Source of the DNA: CAWFYI01 sp963820105
GTDB lineage: Bacteria > Patescibacteriota > Saccharimonadia > Saccharimonadales > UBA4665
Direction: 5' to 3'
NCBI GenBank assembly: GCA_963820105.1
Contig: CAWFYI010000001.1
Location: 1-64,000, forward strand
Length of the DNA: 64,000 bases
A program made the translations under genes and the position numbers. The notes under the pieces were generated by a model that ran no database searches, was not told where the DNA came from, and was given only the letters and a program-made list of their open reading frames with translations. Of the stretch, positions 14,856 through 23,514 are shown one piece after another; positions within the stretch are counted from its first letter, which is position 1, and every line of letters starts with the position of its first letter.

Positions 14856-14863
<8 letters not shown>
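12977..14863 (+). CDS. korA: 2-oxoglutarate:ferredoxin oxidoreductase, alpha (fused gamma-alpha) subunit (frameshifted)
   Basis: The N-terminal gamma-like domain shows [20 protein letters not shown] and [20 protein letters not shown]; the alpha domain shows [51 protein letters not shown] and [20 protein letters not shown]. This is the two-subunit KorA layout, about 620 residues. The start is GTG 12977 after GAGGGCGA. About nine frame changes interrupt it. With KorB it oxidises 2-oxoglutarate to succinyl-CoA using ferredoxin, or runs in reverse. The stop (TGA 14861-14863) overlaps the korB ATG at 14856. The fused domain and the partner gene make 2-oxoglutarate more likely than pyruvate, but substrate is not proven. 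Confidence 0.88.
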
Positions 14864-15880
<1,017 letters not shown>

Positions 15881-15890
15881 CCGTCACTGA

Positions 15891-15912
15891 GTCTGGCGGA
15901 AGTTCGCCAGAC
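15891..15912 (+). terminator. korAB terminator hairpin
   Basis: GTCTGGCG (15891-15898) and CGCCAGAC (15905-15912) form a perfect 8-bp stem with a 6-base loop, 10 bases after the korB stop. No T-run follows, as with the rRNA terminator. Confidence 0.7.
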
Positions 15913-15999
15913 CGTTACCCTGCGCTCGCAATGGTTGGCTACGCTGCGCTGGGAATGAACATTCGGGGGCGCGAAGAATGACGTGGGGGTAACGAACAG

Positions 16000-16207
16000 A
16001 TGATCGCGTATCTCGATGCGAACTCGGGCAGCATGATCGCGTCGGCGATCGCGGCCGGCTTTGCCGGAATTGCCGTGGTGTTCAAGCTGGGCTGGGGCCG
16101 TACGATCGGTTTCTTCTCGCCCAAGCACCGCCGGGCGGCGAAGGAAGCACTGGCCGGCGAACGCAGTCTGCGGCCCCGAGGACGACGTCACCGGCGAAGT
16201 CAAGTAG
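16000..16207 (+). CDS. Small single-TM membrane protein (frameshifted near the end)
   Basis: The ORF begins MIAYLDANSGSMIASAIAAG, continues through a hydrophobic stretch ending FKLGWGRTIGFFSPKHRRAA, and then loses frame near 16165. In the next frame it ends PEDDVTGEVK with TAG at 16205-16207, giving about 68 residues. The pattern 'aYlDpgsGSmi' plus one TM helix and a basic tail is a small family I have seen before SAM methyltransferase genes in actinobacteria, as it is here. Function is unknown. Confidence 0.6.
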
Positions 16208-16235
16208 CACTCTCGCCTCCGGCGCCGGTCGAGCA

Positions 16236-16368
16236 GTGAGCGAACTCCAGCAGCGAGCCGGCGTCCTTTCGCGACCCGGCGACTCGGGTCTTCTACGTCG
16301 ACCAGCGGGTACTGCGCGGTCTCGACGCGACCGCGGCGGACGACTGGGCCCAGCTCTCGGGCACCAAG
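16236..16368 (+). CDS. SAM-dependent methyltransferase, N-terminal fragment cut by the junction
   Basis: Starts at GTG 16236. After one frame change near 16265 it reads [20 protein letters not shown] and then [12 protein letters not shown], which resembles the N-terminus of a methyltransferase group beginning 'FRDP.G.vf..dgrvyR'. It stops being actinobacterial at about 16368, where dnaK sequence of another organism begins. The catalytic domain is missing, so the assignment rests on the N-terminal pattern and the preceding small membrane protein. Confidence 0.5.
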
Positions 16369-16369
16369 T
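16368..16369. other. Chimeric contig junction
   Basis: To the left is a truncated high-GC methyltransferase; to the right is dnaK starting in mid-protein, at the residues equivalent to about 390 of E. coli DnaK ([14 protein letters not shown]). Base composition, codon use, gene content and frameshift density all change here. The exact breakpoint is uncertain by a few bases. Confidence 0.88.
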
Positions 16370-17172
16370 TATTACTTTTGGACGTTACGCCGCTGAGCCT
16401 GGGCATCGAAACAATGGGCGGCGTCATGACCAAGCTCATCGAACGCAACACCACTATCCCGACGTCCAAGTCCGAAGTCTTCTCCACCGCGGCGGACAAC
16501 CAGCCGCAGGTAGAGGTCCACGTGGCCCAGGGCGAGCGCGACATGATCGAAGGCAACAAATCACTCGGCCGCTTTATACTGGACGGCATCCCGCCCGCGC
16601 CGCGCGGCGTACCGCAGATCGAAGTCACCTTCAATATCGACGCTAACGGCATCCTGAACGTCACCGCCAAGGACAAAGGTTCCGGCAAGGAACAGAGCAT
16701 TACCATCAGCGGCTCCGGCAACCTGGACAAGACCGAGGTCGAAAAAATGGCCAAGGAAGCCGAGACCCACGCCGATGAAGACAAAGCCAAGAAAGAAGCG
16801 GTTGAAGCGCGCAATCTGCTGGACGGCGCCGTCTACCAGGCCGAAAAACTCAAGAAAGACAGCGGCGACAAGCTCTCTGACGACGACAAGAAATCCCTGG
16901 ACGAAGCCGTGGAAGCCGCCAAGAAAGTCATAGGCGACGAAAAAGCAGATAAGGACACGCTGGAAGCCGCCGCCAAGGAATTGAACGACAAGATAATGCC
17001 CATCGGCGCCAAGCTGTACGAACAGTCCCCGGCCAACCAGCCGGACTCTGAAGGCGATGGCTCCGACGGTGCCAAAGACGCCAAAGACGCCAAGTCCGAC
17101 AAAGACAAGAAGGACTCCGCCGTCGAAGGCGAAGTCATCGACGACAAATCCGCTAAAGGCGACAAAAAATAG
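16369..17172 (+). CDS. dnaK: Chaperone DnaK, C-terminal part (5' truncated)
   Basis: The frame reads [20 protein letters not shown], then [39 protein letters not shown] and [20 protein letters not shown], the peptide-binding beta domain of Hsp70. A helical lid and an acidic, lysine-rich tail with the EGEVIDDK end motif follow. About 267 residues remain of ~640; the whole ATPase domain is absent because the contig switches genomes at about 16368. No native start exists in this piece. The downstream 96-residue protein and dnaJ belong to the same heat-shock cluster. Confidence 0.93.
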   Translation, partial: LLLLDVTPLSLGIETMGGVMTKLIERNTTIPTSKSEVFSTAADNQPQVEVHVAQGERDMIEGNKSLGRFILDGIPPAPRGVPQIEVTFNIDANGILNVTAKDKGSGKEQSITISGSGNLDKTEVEKMAKEAETHADEDKAKKEAVEARNLLDGAVYQAEKLKKDSGDKLSDDDKKSLDEAVEAAKKVIGDEKADKDTLEAAAKELNDKIMPIGAKLYEQSPANQPDSEGDGSDGAKDAKDAKSDKDKKDSAVEGEVIDDKSAKGDKK

Positions 17173-17195
17173 CACTAGCAATAAGCCTGTAAAAA

Positions 17196-17204
17196 TGGTA
17201 AAAT
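17196..17204 (+). promoter_or_regulatory. Extended -10 promoter for leaderless start at 17211
   Basis: TGGTAAAAT (extended TGn plus TAAAAT) ends six bases before the ATG at 17211, so the predicted +1 is the start codon. It would give the 96 aa gene and dnaJ a promoter independent of dnaK. Confidence 0.55.
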
Positions 17205-17210
17205 ATTAGG

Positions 17211-17501
17211 ATGAGTAAAGGTGGTGAACAATCTGAGCGCTTGTTCTATGAGGCCACGGACGGCTTCTTCGGCGAGGAAGAAATCAGCGAGGCGGAGCAG
17301 GATCCGGAAATCTCTCATTGCATCAGCCTCATTTTAGGGGAAATCGGGGGTGATTCCGTAAGCGGCAAGCCGAAACTGGAGCAATCCTGCCGCGACGAGG
17401 CCTCGGAAACCCTAGAGCTATATTTCGGTCATGAGACTGACCACGCCCAAGCCTTGGTAGCGCATATAGAAGAAAGAAGGCGCGATGCCGTCCAAGCGTG
17501 A
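17211..17501 (+). CDS. Acidic 96-residue protein between dnaK and dnaJ, unknown function
   Basis: It begins MSKGGEQSERLFYEATDGFF and is rich in Glu and Asp, with no membrane segment and two cysteines. I do not recognise a family. Its end overlaps the dnaJ start by 17 bases in another frame, which suggests translational coupling, and its place between dnaK and dnaJ, where grpE is often found, suggests a link to the Hsp70 system. It does not show GrpE motifs. A leaderless promoter precedes it. Confidence 0.7.
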   Translation: MSKGGEQSERLFYEATDGFFGEEEISEAEQDPEISHCISLILGEIGGDSVSGKPKLEQSCRDEASETLELYFGHETDHAQALVAHIEERRRDAVQA

Positions 17502-18567
17502 TTACTACGACATATTGGGAGTAAAGAAGGACGCGTCGGCGGATGAGGTTAAGAAGGCGTTCCGGCGCGCGGCGGTAGAACATCATCCGGACCGTGGCGG
17601 CGACGAAGCTAAGTTCAAAGAGCTCAACGAAGCTTATGAAGTGCTGAAAGACAGCGAAAAACGCAAACGCTACGACCAGTTCGGGCATGCCGGCGTAGGC
17701 GGAGCGGCCGGCGGCAACCCGTTTGGCGGCGGATTCGGCGGCGCACAGGGTCAGAACGTCAACTTCGACTTCGGCGATCTGGGGCTGGGCGATATCTTCA
17801 GCAGTTTCTTCGGCGGCGGCCAGCAGCAAGGCGGCCGCCCGCGGCAAGCCCGCGGACGCGATGTGGAAGCCGGTGTGGAAATCAGTTTTGAAGAAGCCGT
17901 TTTCGGTACCGAGGCCGATTTAAAGCTCCAGCTTGACGACACCTGTGAACACTGCAAAGGCACGACGGCCGAGCCCGGTTATGAACTAAAGACCTGCGAC
18001 CAGTGCAAGGGCTCCGGGCAGGTCATGAACGTTACGCGCACCATTTTCGGCAACATCCAGCAGCCCGGCATCTGCCCCAAGTGCAAAGGCACCGGCAAGA
18101 TCCCCGAAAAGACGTGTACGGTGTGCCGCGGCAAAGGGGTCCAAGCGAAGCGCCAGACAGTTCAACTGAAGATACCTGCCGGCATTGATGATGGCGCCAC
18201 CATCCGCCTGCGCGAACACGGCGAAGCCATAGCCAACGGGCCAAAAGGCGATCTATATGTAAACATCCGCGTGAAACCACACAAGAAATTTACCCGCGAA
18301 GGAGACTTAATCCTAAGCGAGGAGCACGTCGGCATGATAGAAGCCGCGCTCGGCGCGGAAATCGACGTTGACACCGTGGACGGCCCGGTCCGCATGAAAG
18401 TTCCGCCCGGCACCCAGTCCGGCTCGGACTTTAAGCTGTCCAACCATGGCGTACCGCACCTAAAAGGCGGCACCCGCGGCGCCCACATCGTGACTATAAT
18501 CGTTGATACTCCCATCAAACTCAGCCGCCGCCAGCAGGAATTACTGCGAGAATTTCCTCAGACGTAA
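17485..18567 (+). CDS. dnaJ: Chaperone protein DnaJ (type I Hsp40)
   Basis: A full 360-residue DnaJ. The J domain has HPD at 34-36, followed by a Gly/Phe-rich linker (GGNPFGGGFGG; IFSSFFGGG). The zinc domain has four CxxCxG repeats (CEHCKG, CDQCKG, CPKCKG, CTVCRG), and the C-terminal substrate domains follow. It stimulates DnaK ATPase and delivers unfolded clients. The start overlaps the upstream 96 aa gene. Its stop is three bases from the stop of the convergent GGDEF gene, with no terminator between them. Confidence 0.97.
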   Translation: MPSKRDYYDILGVKKDASADEVKKAFRRAAVEHHPDRGGDEAKFKELNEAYEVLKDSEKRKRYDQFGHAGVGGAAGGNPFGGGFGGAQGQNVNFDFGDLGLGDIFSSFFGGGQQQGGRPRQARGRDVEAGVEISFEEAVFGTEADLKLQLDDTCEHCKGTTAEPGYELKTCDQCKGSGQVMNVTRTIFGNIQQPGICPKCKGTGKIPEKTCTVCRGKGVQAKRQTVQLKIPAGIDDGATIRLREHGEAIANGPKGDLYVNIRVKPHKKFTREGDLILSEEHVGMIEAALGAEIDVDTVDGPVRMKVPPGTQSGSDFKLSNHGVPHLKGGTRGAHIVTIIVDTPIKLSRRQQELLREFPQT

Positions 18568-18570
18568 AGA

Positions 18571-19329
18571 TTACGCGACCTGCGAAGGCATTTGAACTTC
18601 AGCAATTTGGTTTTTACCAGGCTCTTCCTTCAGCCGATGGAGTTCTTTAGCCATTGTTTTCAGCAGAGGTTCTGCATCAGTTCCTTGCTGGAACGTAGCA
18701 AACACCATAGTTACGCCAAGCGCTTCGGTGGAAACTTCAAGGCTGTCACCTTGGGCTTTATCCGGACTTTCGCGATCCTCTGGTACGGCAAGGCCTATAG
18801 AGTTAATCCCCGATTGAATCTTCTCGCACGCTACAAGCGCACCTTCACCGTCAGTGTCACTTAGCAAAACTTCAAACTCATCACCCCCGAACCTACCGAC
18901 CACATCTTCACCTTCACGAACTGTGGCTGCAAGAACTTTCGCTACCGGTTTTAGTGCGACCAAGTCTGCTATCGGCTCACCAAGTCGGTCATTTAAACCC
19001 TTGAAGTCATCAAGATCCATAAATACTAAAGCATGGGTCCTACCAGAGTCTCTGGCACGCTCGACATGGCCCGTGCGTCTTATTAATTCACCCTGGAAGC
19101 CATTAGCGCTATACAGGCCGGTCTTACCGTCAAAGGTTGGATCTTTTCTTTCTTTCTCAGCAATGGCGCGTGCAGAACCGGCTTCATATTCAGCTATTTT
19201 AACCGCGGCCTCAGCTTTCTTACGCAACCTACGCTCCCTGTAAAATGCTCCCGCACCACCTACAGCCATGACAGCTGCTGCCGGAATAGCTAGTTTAGGC
19301 TCGATATTGGCGCGAGATGAACGCTTCAT
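18571..19329 (-). CDS. Membrane-anchored GGDEF domain protein (diguanylate cyclase candidate)
   Basis: From ATG 19329 (MKRSSRANIEPK) the product is 252 residues: one TM segment at about 13-30, a basic/helical linker, then a GGDEF domain with LVFMDLDDFKGLND and an intact GGDEF at 148-152. The position of the inhibitory RxxD site reads EGED, so product inhibition is probably absent. The domain makes c-di-GMP from two GTP when active. The ATG is chosen over an upstream in-frame one because the promoter (-10 TATAAT at 19336-19341) lies between them. A c-di-GMP enzyme is unusual for such small genomes; no EAL or PilZ protein is in the window. Confidence 0.85.
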   Translation of the reverse strand: MKRSSRANIEPKLAIPAAAVMAVGGAGAFYRERRLRKKAEAAVKIAEYEAGSARAIAEKERKDPTFDGKTGLYSANGFQGELIRRTGHVERARDSGRTHALVFMDLDDFKGLNDRLGEPIADLVALKPVAKVLAATVREGEDVVGRFGGDEFEVLLSDTDGEGALVACEKIQSGINSIGLAVPEDRESPDKAQGDSLEVSTEALGVTMVFATFQQGTDAEPLLKTMAKELHRLKEEPGKNQIAEVQMPSQVA

Positions 19330-19335
19330 TACATT

Positions 19336-19364
19336 ATTATAGCATGAAAAAGTATATAATTCAA
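19336..19364 (-). promoter_or_regulatory. Promoter of the GGDEF gene, leaderless
   Basis: On the minus strand TTGAAT (19364-19359), a 17-base spacer and TATAAT (19341-19336), with TGC before the -10 box. Six bases separate the box from the ATG at 19329, so +1 should coincide with the start codon. This is one of the best sigma70-type promoters in the window. Confidence 0.75.
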
Positions 19365-19424
19365 CTATTATGCTTCTTAAGGTATTGATTAAACTCACAC
19401 GACAGTTAATAATTATGGTTACTA

Positions 19425-19547
19425 ATGAAACTAAAACCTTTGAACCAAGACGGTTTTCTGCCGCTGCTGATAGTGGCTACGATCGTAGTACTGGCTGTAG
19501 TTTACCTGGTGTTTGCGCGCGTGCTTCACGCCAAGGGAAACTTATGA
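19425..19547 (+). CDS. 40-residue single-TM protein
   Basis: ATG 19425 to TGA 19545-19547. It starts MKLKPLNQDGFLPLL and has a hydrophobic helix through about residue 30, ending HAKGNL. The stop overlaps the ATG (19544) of the next gene as ATGA, the classic coupling arrangement, which supports translation of both. The NQDGFLPLL start resembles the cleaved N-terminus of pilin-like proteins without the Glu-5, and a similar start (MKQNQKGFAAVVV) is seen at 60028. Function is unknown. TTGATT at 19385 with an AT-rich -10 near 19407 may be its promoter. Confidence 0.6.
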   Translation: MKLKPLNQDGFLPLLIVATIVVLAVVYLVFARVLHAKGNL

Positions 19548-20044
19548 GTCCCGAAGTAGTCCTAGCCGCCATCGTACTTGTGCCGGTAGTGTTGCTCATG
19601 GTCCTGCGGGTGAACGCCGCGCTGGTGTTCCTGAGCCTGTGCCTGGGCGACGTACTGGTACAGTTTACGGCCAACAACGCCAGCTCATTCCTGACTACGT
19701 TCACGAGTTCGCATACGGTCACCTCCGTTACTACAAGCAACAGCGACGTGAAGATAGTGCTGTTATTATTTCCGGTGGTACTGACTACCGTATTCATGAT
19801 CCGGACCATCCACGGCACTTCAAGGCTCGTATTGAACGCCTTGCCGTCGGCCGGGGTAGGCTTGCTGGGCGCCTTGCTAGTAGTGCCTTTGCTGCCCCCG
19901 GGCGCGGCGCATAACATTGTCGGCTCTTCGCTGTGGGACCAGGCGCAGAACGCCCAGGTCTTGATAGTTGGCGGCAGTGCGCTGGTCTGTCTGCTGGTGT
20001 TGTGGCTACAGCGGCCGAAAGCGGGCAAGCGTAAACATCATTAG
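19544..20044 (+). CDS. Four-TM integral membrane protein, unknown function
   Basis: From ATG 19544 (MSPEVVLAAIVLVPVVLLM) the product is 166 residues with four hydrophobic segments and a basic tail (RPKAGKRKHH). A longer in-frame version from 19370 is rejected: the ATGA overlap with the small upstream ORF marks 19544, and the extra residues look random. A Ser/Thr-rich stretch lies between the first two and last two helices. I recognise no family. It lies upstream of tRNA-Lys. Confidence 0.7.
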   Translation: MSPEVVLAAIVLVPVVLLMVLRVNAALVFLSLCLGDVLVQFTANNASSFLTTFTSSHTVTSVTTSNSDVKIVLLLFPVVLTTVFMIRTIHGTSRLVLNALPSAGVGLLGALLVVPLLPPGAAHNIVGSSLWDQAQNAQVLIVGGSALVCLLVLWLQRPKAGKRKHH

Positions 20045-20119
20045 TGCCGGGATAATTGACTTTTTTAGCTGATTACGGATAATTATAAGGTGTTAAGCGC
20101 CGTCCGCGGCTTGGTATGC

Positions 20120-20196
20120 GGGCCCATAGCTCAGCCGGTTAGAGCACCTGCCTTTTAAGCAGGGTGTCGTGGGTTCGAGTCCCACTGGGCCCTCCA
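20120..20196 (+). tRNA. tRNA-Lys (TTT)
   Basis: The acceptor GGGCCCA pairs with TGGGCCC, the D-loop has AGCTCAGCCGGTTAGAGC, and the anticodon stem CCTGC/GCAGG encloses CTTTTAA (anticodon TTT). The T-loop is TTCGAGT, and CCA is encoded at 20194-20196. Confidence 0.96.
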
Positions 20197-20206
20197 CATA
20201 TAAGAA

Positions 20207-20827
20207 CTATGCCGCAAGTCTAGACAGATGACCGATGCCCGCATATAAACTTGTTCGTTGTGCTTGTGTATCAGCATTGTGAAGTTCGTATTCAGCGAAA
20301 CCATGCTCAAATCGCCCACGGATTTGGTGGCCGTATAAACCAGGGCCTAAGCAGGCACAGTCACCAGCCACTTGTAGTTCAACGCCGCCATCTTCTCCAA
20401 CAACGCTACGGAAGCCCCAGGGACTAGAAGGATCTTCTTCACTTAACTCACCCAAAGGTTCATCCAAGAAAGCTAGATATACTTCCATCATAACCTCATG
20501 AGTGGCTTTAACTTCTTTGGGATGACCTTCTGCCCACTTATGTAGTTTGGGCCCTCCAATAACACCACCGATGGCACCTGTAGGTAATAGAGCGGGGTGA
20601 TCTGACATCAGTTCTACAGGTATCCCTTCTGGATCTATACCAGAGACATATGGAAAAGTAAGTGGATCAAAATCTGTCAGAGCGACCTTTGTTTCACCCA
20701 CCTCAAAGACACTTGCCTCCGGATCATACTTAAAAGGCTGAAGGTGTGAATTCTCGCCTTGATCTGCTTTTAGCCTGAATAATCCCGGCACTTCGCCCAT
20801 ATGGTGAGCATACACATCATTAAACAT
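20207..20827 (-). CDS. Hypothetical protein, 206 residues
   Basis: A soluble, acidic protein starting MFNDVYAHHMGEVPG, with no signal or TM segment. It has repeated Gly-rich turns (TGAIGGVIGGPKL) and a C-terminal half containing DCACLGPGLYGHQIRGRFEHG. I cannot place it in a family. A weak -10 (TAACTA) ends six bases before its ATG, so it may be leaderless. Its 3' end is ten bases from the convergent tRNA-Lys 3' end. Base composition is slightly more AT-rich than the neighbours. Confidence 0.6.
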   Translation of the reverse strand: MFNDVYAHHMGEVPGLFRLKADQGENSHLQPFKYDPEASVFEVGETKVALTDFDPLTFPYVSGIDPEGIPVELMSDHPALLPTGAIGGVIGGPKLHKWAEGHPKEVKATHEVMMEVYLAFLDEPLGELSEEDPSSPWGFRSVVGEDGGVELQVAGDCACLGPGLYGHQIRGRFEHGFAEYELHNADTQAQRTSLYAGIGHLSRLAA

Positions 20828-20854
20828 TCATGCTAGTTATGCTTTACAGGTAAG

Positions 20855-21589
20855 CTATCGGCTCGTGTCAGGCAGCTCAAAGTGTATGGAGAGTATGGCG
20901 GTGTCGTTGCCGGTGGCTCGTTTTTGTCCATATGTGCCGACGTTGCTGCAATATAGAGGTACGGATATCTGGCGGTTGATGGTTATTGTCAAAGTTTTGT
21001 CGCCATTATGCCCTATCAAATAATCAGACCTTGAGTTGAACTGTTCGTTAGGGATGAGGTCGGTTTTGCCTTGCAGTTGATAAATTGTTGCCGTGTCCTT
21101 GGTTACATTGTAGCCATCTTGGCTGGCGAAACCTTTGATCTCGTTCGTCAGGCCTGGACTGTTAGGGATTTGATAATAAGCGTCGTACCACTGCGTTGTG
21201 TTATCTATACCGTAACCGCTGTCGCCGTTATCACACAGTTTCTTGCCCCCAGCCTGCTTAATTTGCGCGATAAAAGGCTTGGAGGCGCTTTGGGCGCCGT
21301 TACCTTTTAGACCCCCAAGGACTATAAACAGCCAAACGAAGAAAAGAAAGGGCAGAGTAAAAGCCAGCCCCCATATAGTCCCGAAAACAGCCAGCTTTTT
21401 ACCGCGGAGAGATTTTTGCTTGATTTCGCGCCAGGCTATTATAGAAATAATCGCTCCGAGCGGCGGAATGACAAAGGCTAGTATGAATCCGATAATACTT
21501 TGTTTTGAACGAGGCAGAGGAGCTCTCTCCGTAAGTGCTGGCTCCAATGGCGGCGGTTGATCAGGGGCCGGTTTTGTCTCGGGGCTCAT
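20855..21589 (-). CDS. DUF4190-like two-TM membrane protein
   Basis: From ATG 21589 (MSPETKPAPDQPPP) a Pro-rich cytoplasmic tail of ~30 residues precedes SIIGFILAFVIPPLGAIIS and a second helix around FLFFVWLFIVLG, the DUF4190 pattern. A ~150-residue outer domain with two cysteines (KKLCDNGD, PLYCSNVG) follows and probably forms a disulfide. The ATG at 21607 is less likely because TGTTACAAT, an extended -10, overlaps it and ends eight bases before 21589. Function is unknown; the outer domain faces outside if the two helices form a hairpin. Confidence 0.65.
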   Translation of the reverse strand: MSPETKPAPDQPPPLEPALTERAPLPRSKQSIIGFILAFVIPPLGAIISIIAWREIKQKSLRGKKLAVFGTIWGLAFTLPFLFFVWLFIVLGGLKGNGAQSASKPFIAQIKQAGGKKLCDNGDSGYGIDNTTQWYDAYYQIPNSPGLTNEIKGFASQDGYNVTKDTATIYQLQGKTDLIPNEQFNSRSDYLIGHNGDKTLTITINRQISVPLYCSNVGTYGQKRATGNDTAILSIHFELPDTSR

Positions 21590-21666
21590 TTGTTGGAATT
21601 GTAACATAAGTTTTATAGCCCATGCTGCTTACCCCTCAAGGCTAGACATTCTGCTATGATTAGTTC

Positions 21667-22446
21667 GTGAAAGAACTTACTCCGCATAAAGACATCAACG
21701 AGATAGCAGAGCTCTTTACCAAGGAGCTGAAGAAGATTTTTGGCAGCCAGCTTGCGGGGTTTTACCTGAGCGGCTCCTTAGCCTATGGCGGCTTTAACAG
21801 ACCTAGTAGCGATCTTGATTTTATAGTGGTCTTGAAAAAGCCTCTGTCTGACAGCCAGAGGAAAGCCATAAAGCAGATGCACGCCATCGTGGAAAGACTC
21901 TATCCCGAATGGAAAAAGCGCATAGAGATGCCTTACTTGTTGCAAGACCCGTTAAGGAGTACCAAACCGCCTAAAGAACCCCAACTGCGTTTTAATGCTG
22001 GCAGATTATGGGACCCAGACCCTACCTACGGTAGCAATTGGCTTGTAAATATATATGCCCTTCGCGAATACGGAGTTGTGCTATTAGGCCCTAACCCCGA
22101 ATTGTTAACCCCATCTATAAACATAAAAGACGTGCGGAAGGCCTCAAGCAGGGGCCTGCATAGTAGATGGAAGAAAAAACTGGACTCCAGCCAGCCATTC
22201 GGCAATGGAGAAGACTGGAGCGTTGACCTTATGAAAGCCTTTTCCGTGCTTACGATGTGCCGCAAGCTTTACCGGGCAAGGAACGATGGCTCCGATTCTA
22301 AGCGTATTTCGTCCAAATGGGCCAAGGAAAATTATCCCGAGTGGAAAGACCTGATCGAAAAGGCCGAAAACTGGCATGAAGGCCTGACTATGGATGCCGG
22401 TGACGAAATCATAGACTTCATCAGGTTTACCTTGAAGGAAGTCTGA
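21667..22446 (+). CDS. Nucleotidyltransferase (aminoglycoside nucleotidyltransferase-like)
   Basis: 259 residues. The N-terminal polymerase-beta-type fold has FYLSGSLAYGGF...SDLDFIVVL, the GS-x9-DxD motif that binds Mg-NTP. A helical C-terminal domain with KAFSVLTMCRKLYRARND resembles the DUF4111 domain of AadA-type enzymes. Such proteins adenylylate antibiotics or other small hydroxyl substrates; a resistance role cannot be claimed from sequence. The start is GTG at 21667, with TGCTATGAT ending six bases upstream (leaderless). The stop TGA abuts the stop of the convergent PhoU-like gene, the two forming TGATCA. Confidence 0.78.
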   Translation: MKELTPHKDINEIAELFTKELKKIFGSQLAGFYLSGSLAYGGFNRPSSDLDFIVVLKKPLSDSQRKAIKQMHAIVERLYPEWKKRIEMPYLLQDPLRSTKPPKEPQLRFNAGRLWDPDPTYGSNWLVNIYALREYGVVLLGPNPELLTPSINIKDVRKASSRGLHSRWKKKLDSSQPFGNGEDWSVDLMKAFSVLTMCRKLYRARNDGSDSKRISSKWAKENYPEWKDLIEKAENWHEGLTMDAGDEIIDFIRFTLKEV

Positions 22447-23412
22447 TCAGATTTTCCGGCTTGCTTTGGTGAGTGCGTAATCTATGGTCAGTTCCGCGAC
22501 GTTCATCAGGTAGCCGCGCAGGCGGTCCAGACTGTCCTCGATTATCGCGCCCTCGTAGGATTGTTTCATCCTTTTTGAACTGTAAATCAGGCGCTCCAGC
22601 TTCTTGTCGCCGTCAAGTATGCGATGGGCCTGGGCCTTGTCCAGATGGCGCACCATGGACTCGGTATCCTTAAGTAGGCGGTGCGTAGCTTTCTGGATGG
22701 AAGGAAAGGTCCCCGACAGCTTTACCGGATCGGTACGGTCGGTGCCGGCCAGTCCGGCTATCTTGACGGCGTGGTCGCCTATACGCTCCAGCTGTACGGT
22801 GACGCTGCGGTAAAAACTGACCTCTTCTAGGTTGCCGTCCACTTTGCTGCTCAGCAACTCTTGGAACTGTCTTTGGATGGCATGCAGGAACTTGTTTACC
22901 TCGTAGTCACGCTGTTTTATGTCCAGTGCCAGCTCCTTGTCGCCGGTCTGGGCAGCTTTCAGCGAGTCTACGAACATGCTCCGGGCAATAACGAATGTAC
23001 GCAGCGTACTTTCAGAAACAGGGAACATAGAATCGTCGATTATCGTCTTGGCGACGATTTTCTGCGATGTCTCTTCCAATATCTCGAAACCGAAGAGCCG
23101 TTGCACGGCCTTGCGTATAGCCTGGTTCTGGCCGGGTGTGATGCGGTGGCTGCGCAGGACTATCCTGTCGGCACCTGCTATATACGCGCCGATCATTTCA
23201 CGCAGCAGCCAGGAATCTGCCATCTGGTCTATCGTGATGTCTATGGTTATTTCCTGCTGCGCCCGGCTGGACGGCTTGATGATTAGAGCAGGTCCGGAAG
23301 TATTAATCAGCACCTCGTCCTTGCTCTTTAGCTTGAGCCGGTCGATCCAAGTCTTTGGCAGGGTAAGCGTAAGGCTGCTACCGCCCGTTGCCTGCAATTT
23401 ACGTCTTTCCAT
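22447..23412 (-). CDS. AbrB-PhoU fusion, phosphate uptake regulator
   Basis: 321 residues: residues 1-50 (KLQATGGSSLTLTLPKTWID, then DEVLINTSG) form a SpoVT/AbrB swapped-hairpin DNA-binding domain, and the remainder holds PhoU helices, including a second-domain motif VTVQLERIGDHAVKIAGL. This is the archaeal/CPR form of PhoU. It starts divergently from pstSCAB with 159 bases between, so the AbrB domain probably binds that gap and controls the operon while the PhoU part senses the transporter. A -10 TATATA ends about seven bases before the ATG. Confidence 0.85.
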   Translation of the reverse strand: MERRKLQATGGSSLTLTLPKTWIDRLKLKSKDEVLINTSGPALIIKPSSRAQQEITIDITIDQMADSWLLREMIGAYIAGADRIVLRSHRITPGQNQAIRKAVQRLFGFEILEETSQKIVAKTIIDDSMFPVSESTLRTFVIARSMFVDSLKAAQTGDKELALDIKQRDYEVNKFLHAIQRQFQELLSSKVDGNLEEVSFYRSVTVQLERIGDHAVKIAGLAGTDRTDPVKLSGTFPSIQKATHRLLKDTESMVRHLDKAQAHRILDGDKKLERLIYSSKRMKQSYEGAIIEDSLDRLRGYLMNVAELTIDYALTKASRKI

Positions 23413-23485
23413 AACAATATATATATATCAAACTGTTGATTTTGGCTAGAGTTTTGTGTTTTTTACATCTGTGGATACAAAGTCA

Positions 23486-23514
23486 TTGACATATTTAATT
23501 ATCGACTCTACATT
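23486..23514 (+). promoter_or_regulatory. pst operon promoter
   Basis: TTGACA (23486-23491), 17-base spacer, TACATT (23509-23514). Transcription would start near 23521, giving a ~50-base leader with AGGAGG at 23555-23560 before pstS. CCTAT and ATAGG (23528-23544) form a small inverted repeat in this leader, a candidate regulator site. No canonical PHO box is evident. Confidence 0.7.

Noticed and set aside
16378..16380. TTG as a start for a short 'DnaK'
   Set aside because: DnaK homology continues upstream of it to 16369, and the codon is internal in all DnaK proteins; the gene is truncated by the junction.
21667..22446. Antibiotic resistance call for the AadA-like nucleotidyltransferase
   Set aside because: Only the general fold and GS-x9-DxD motif are visible; substrate specificity cannot be read from it.
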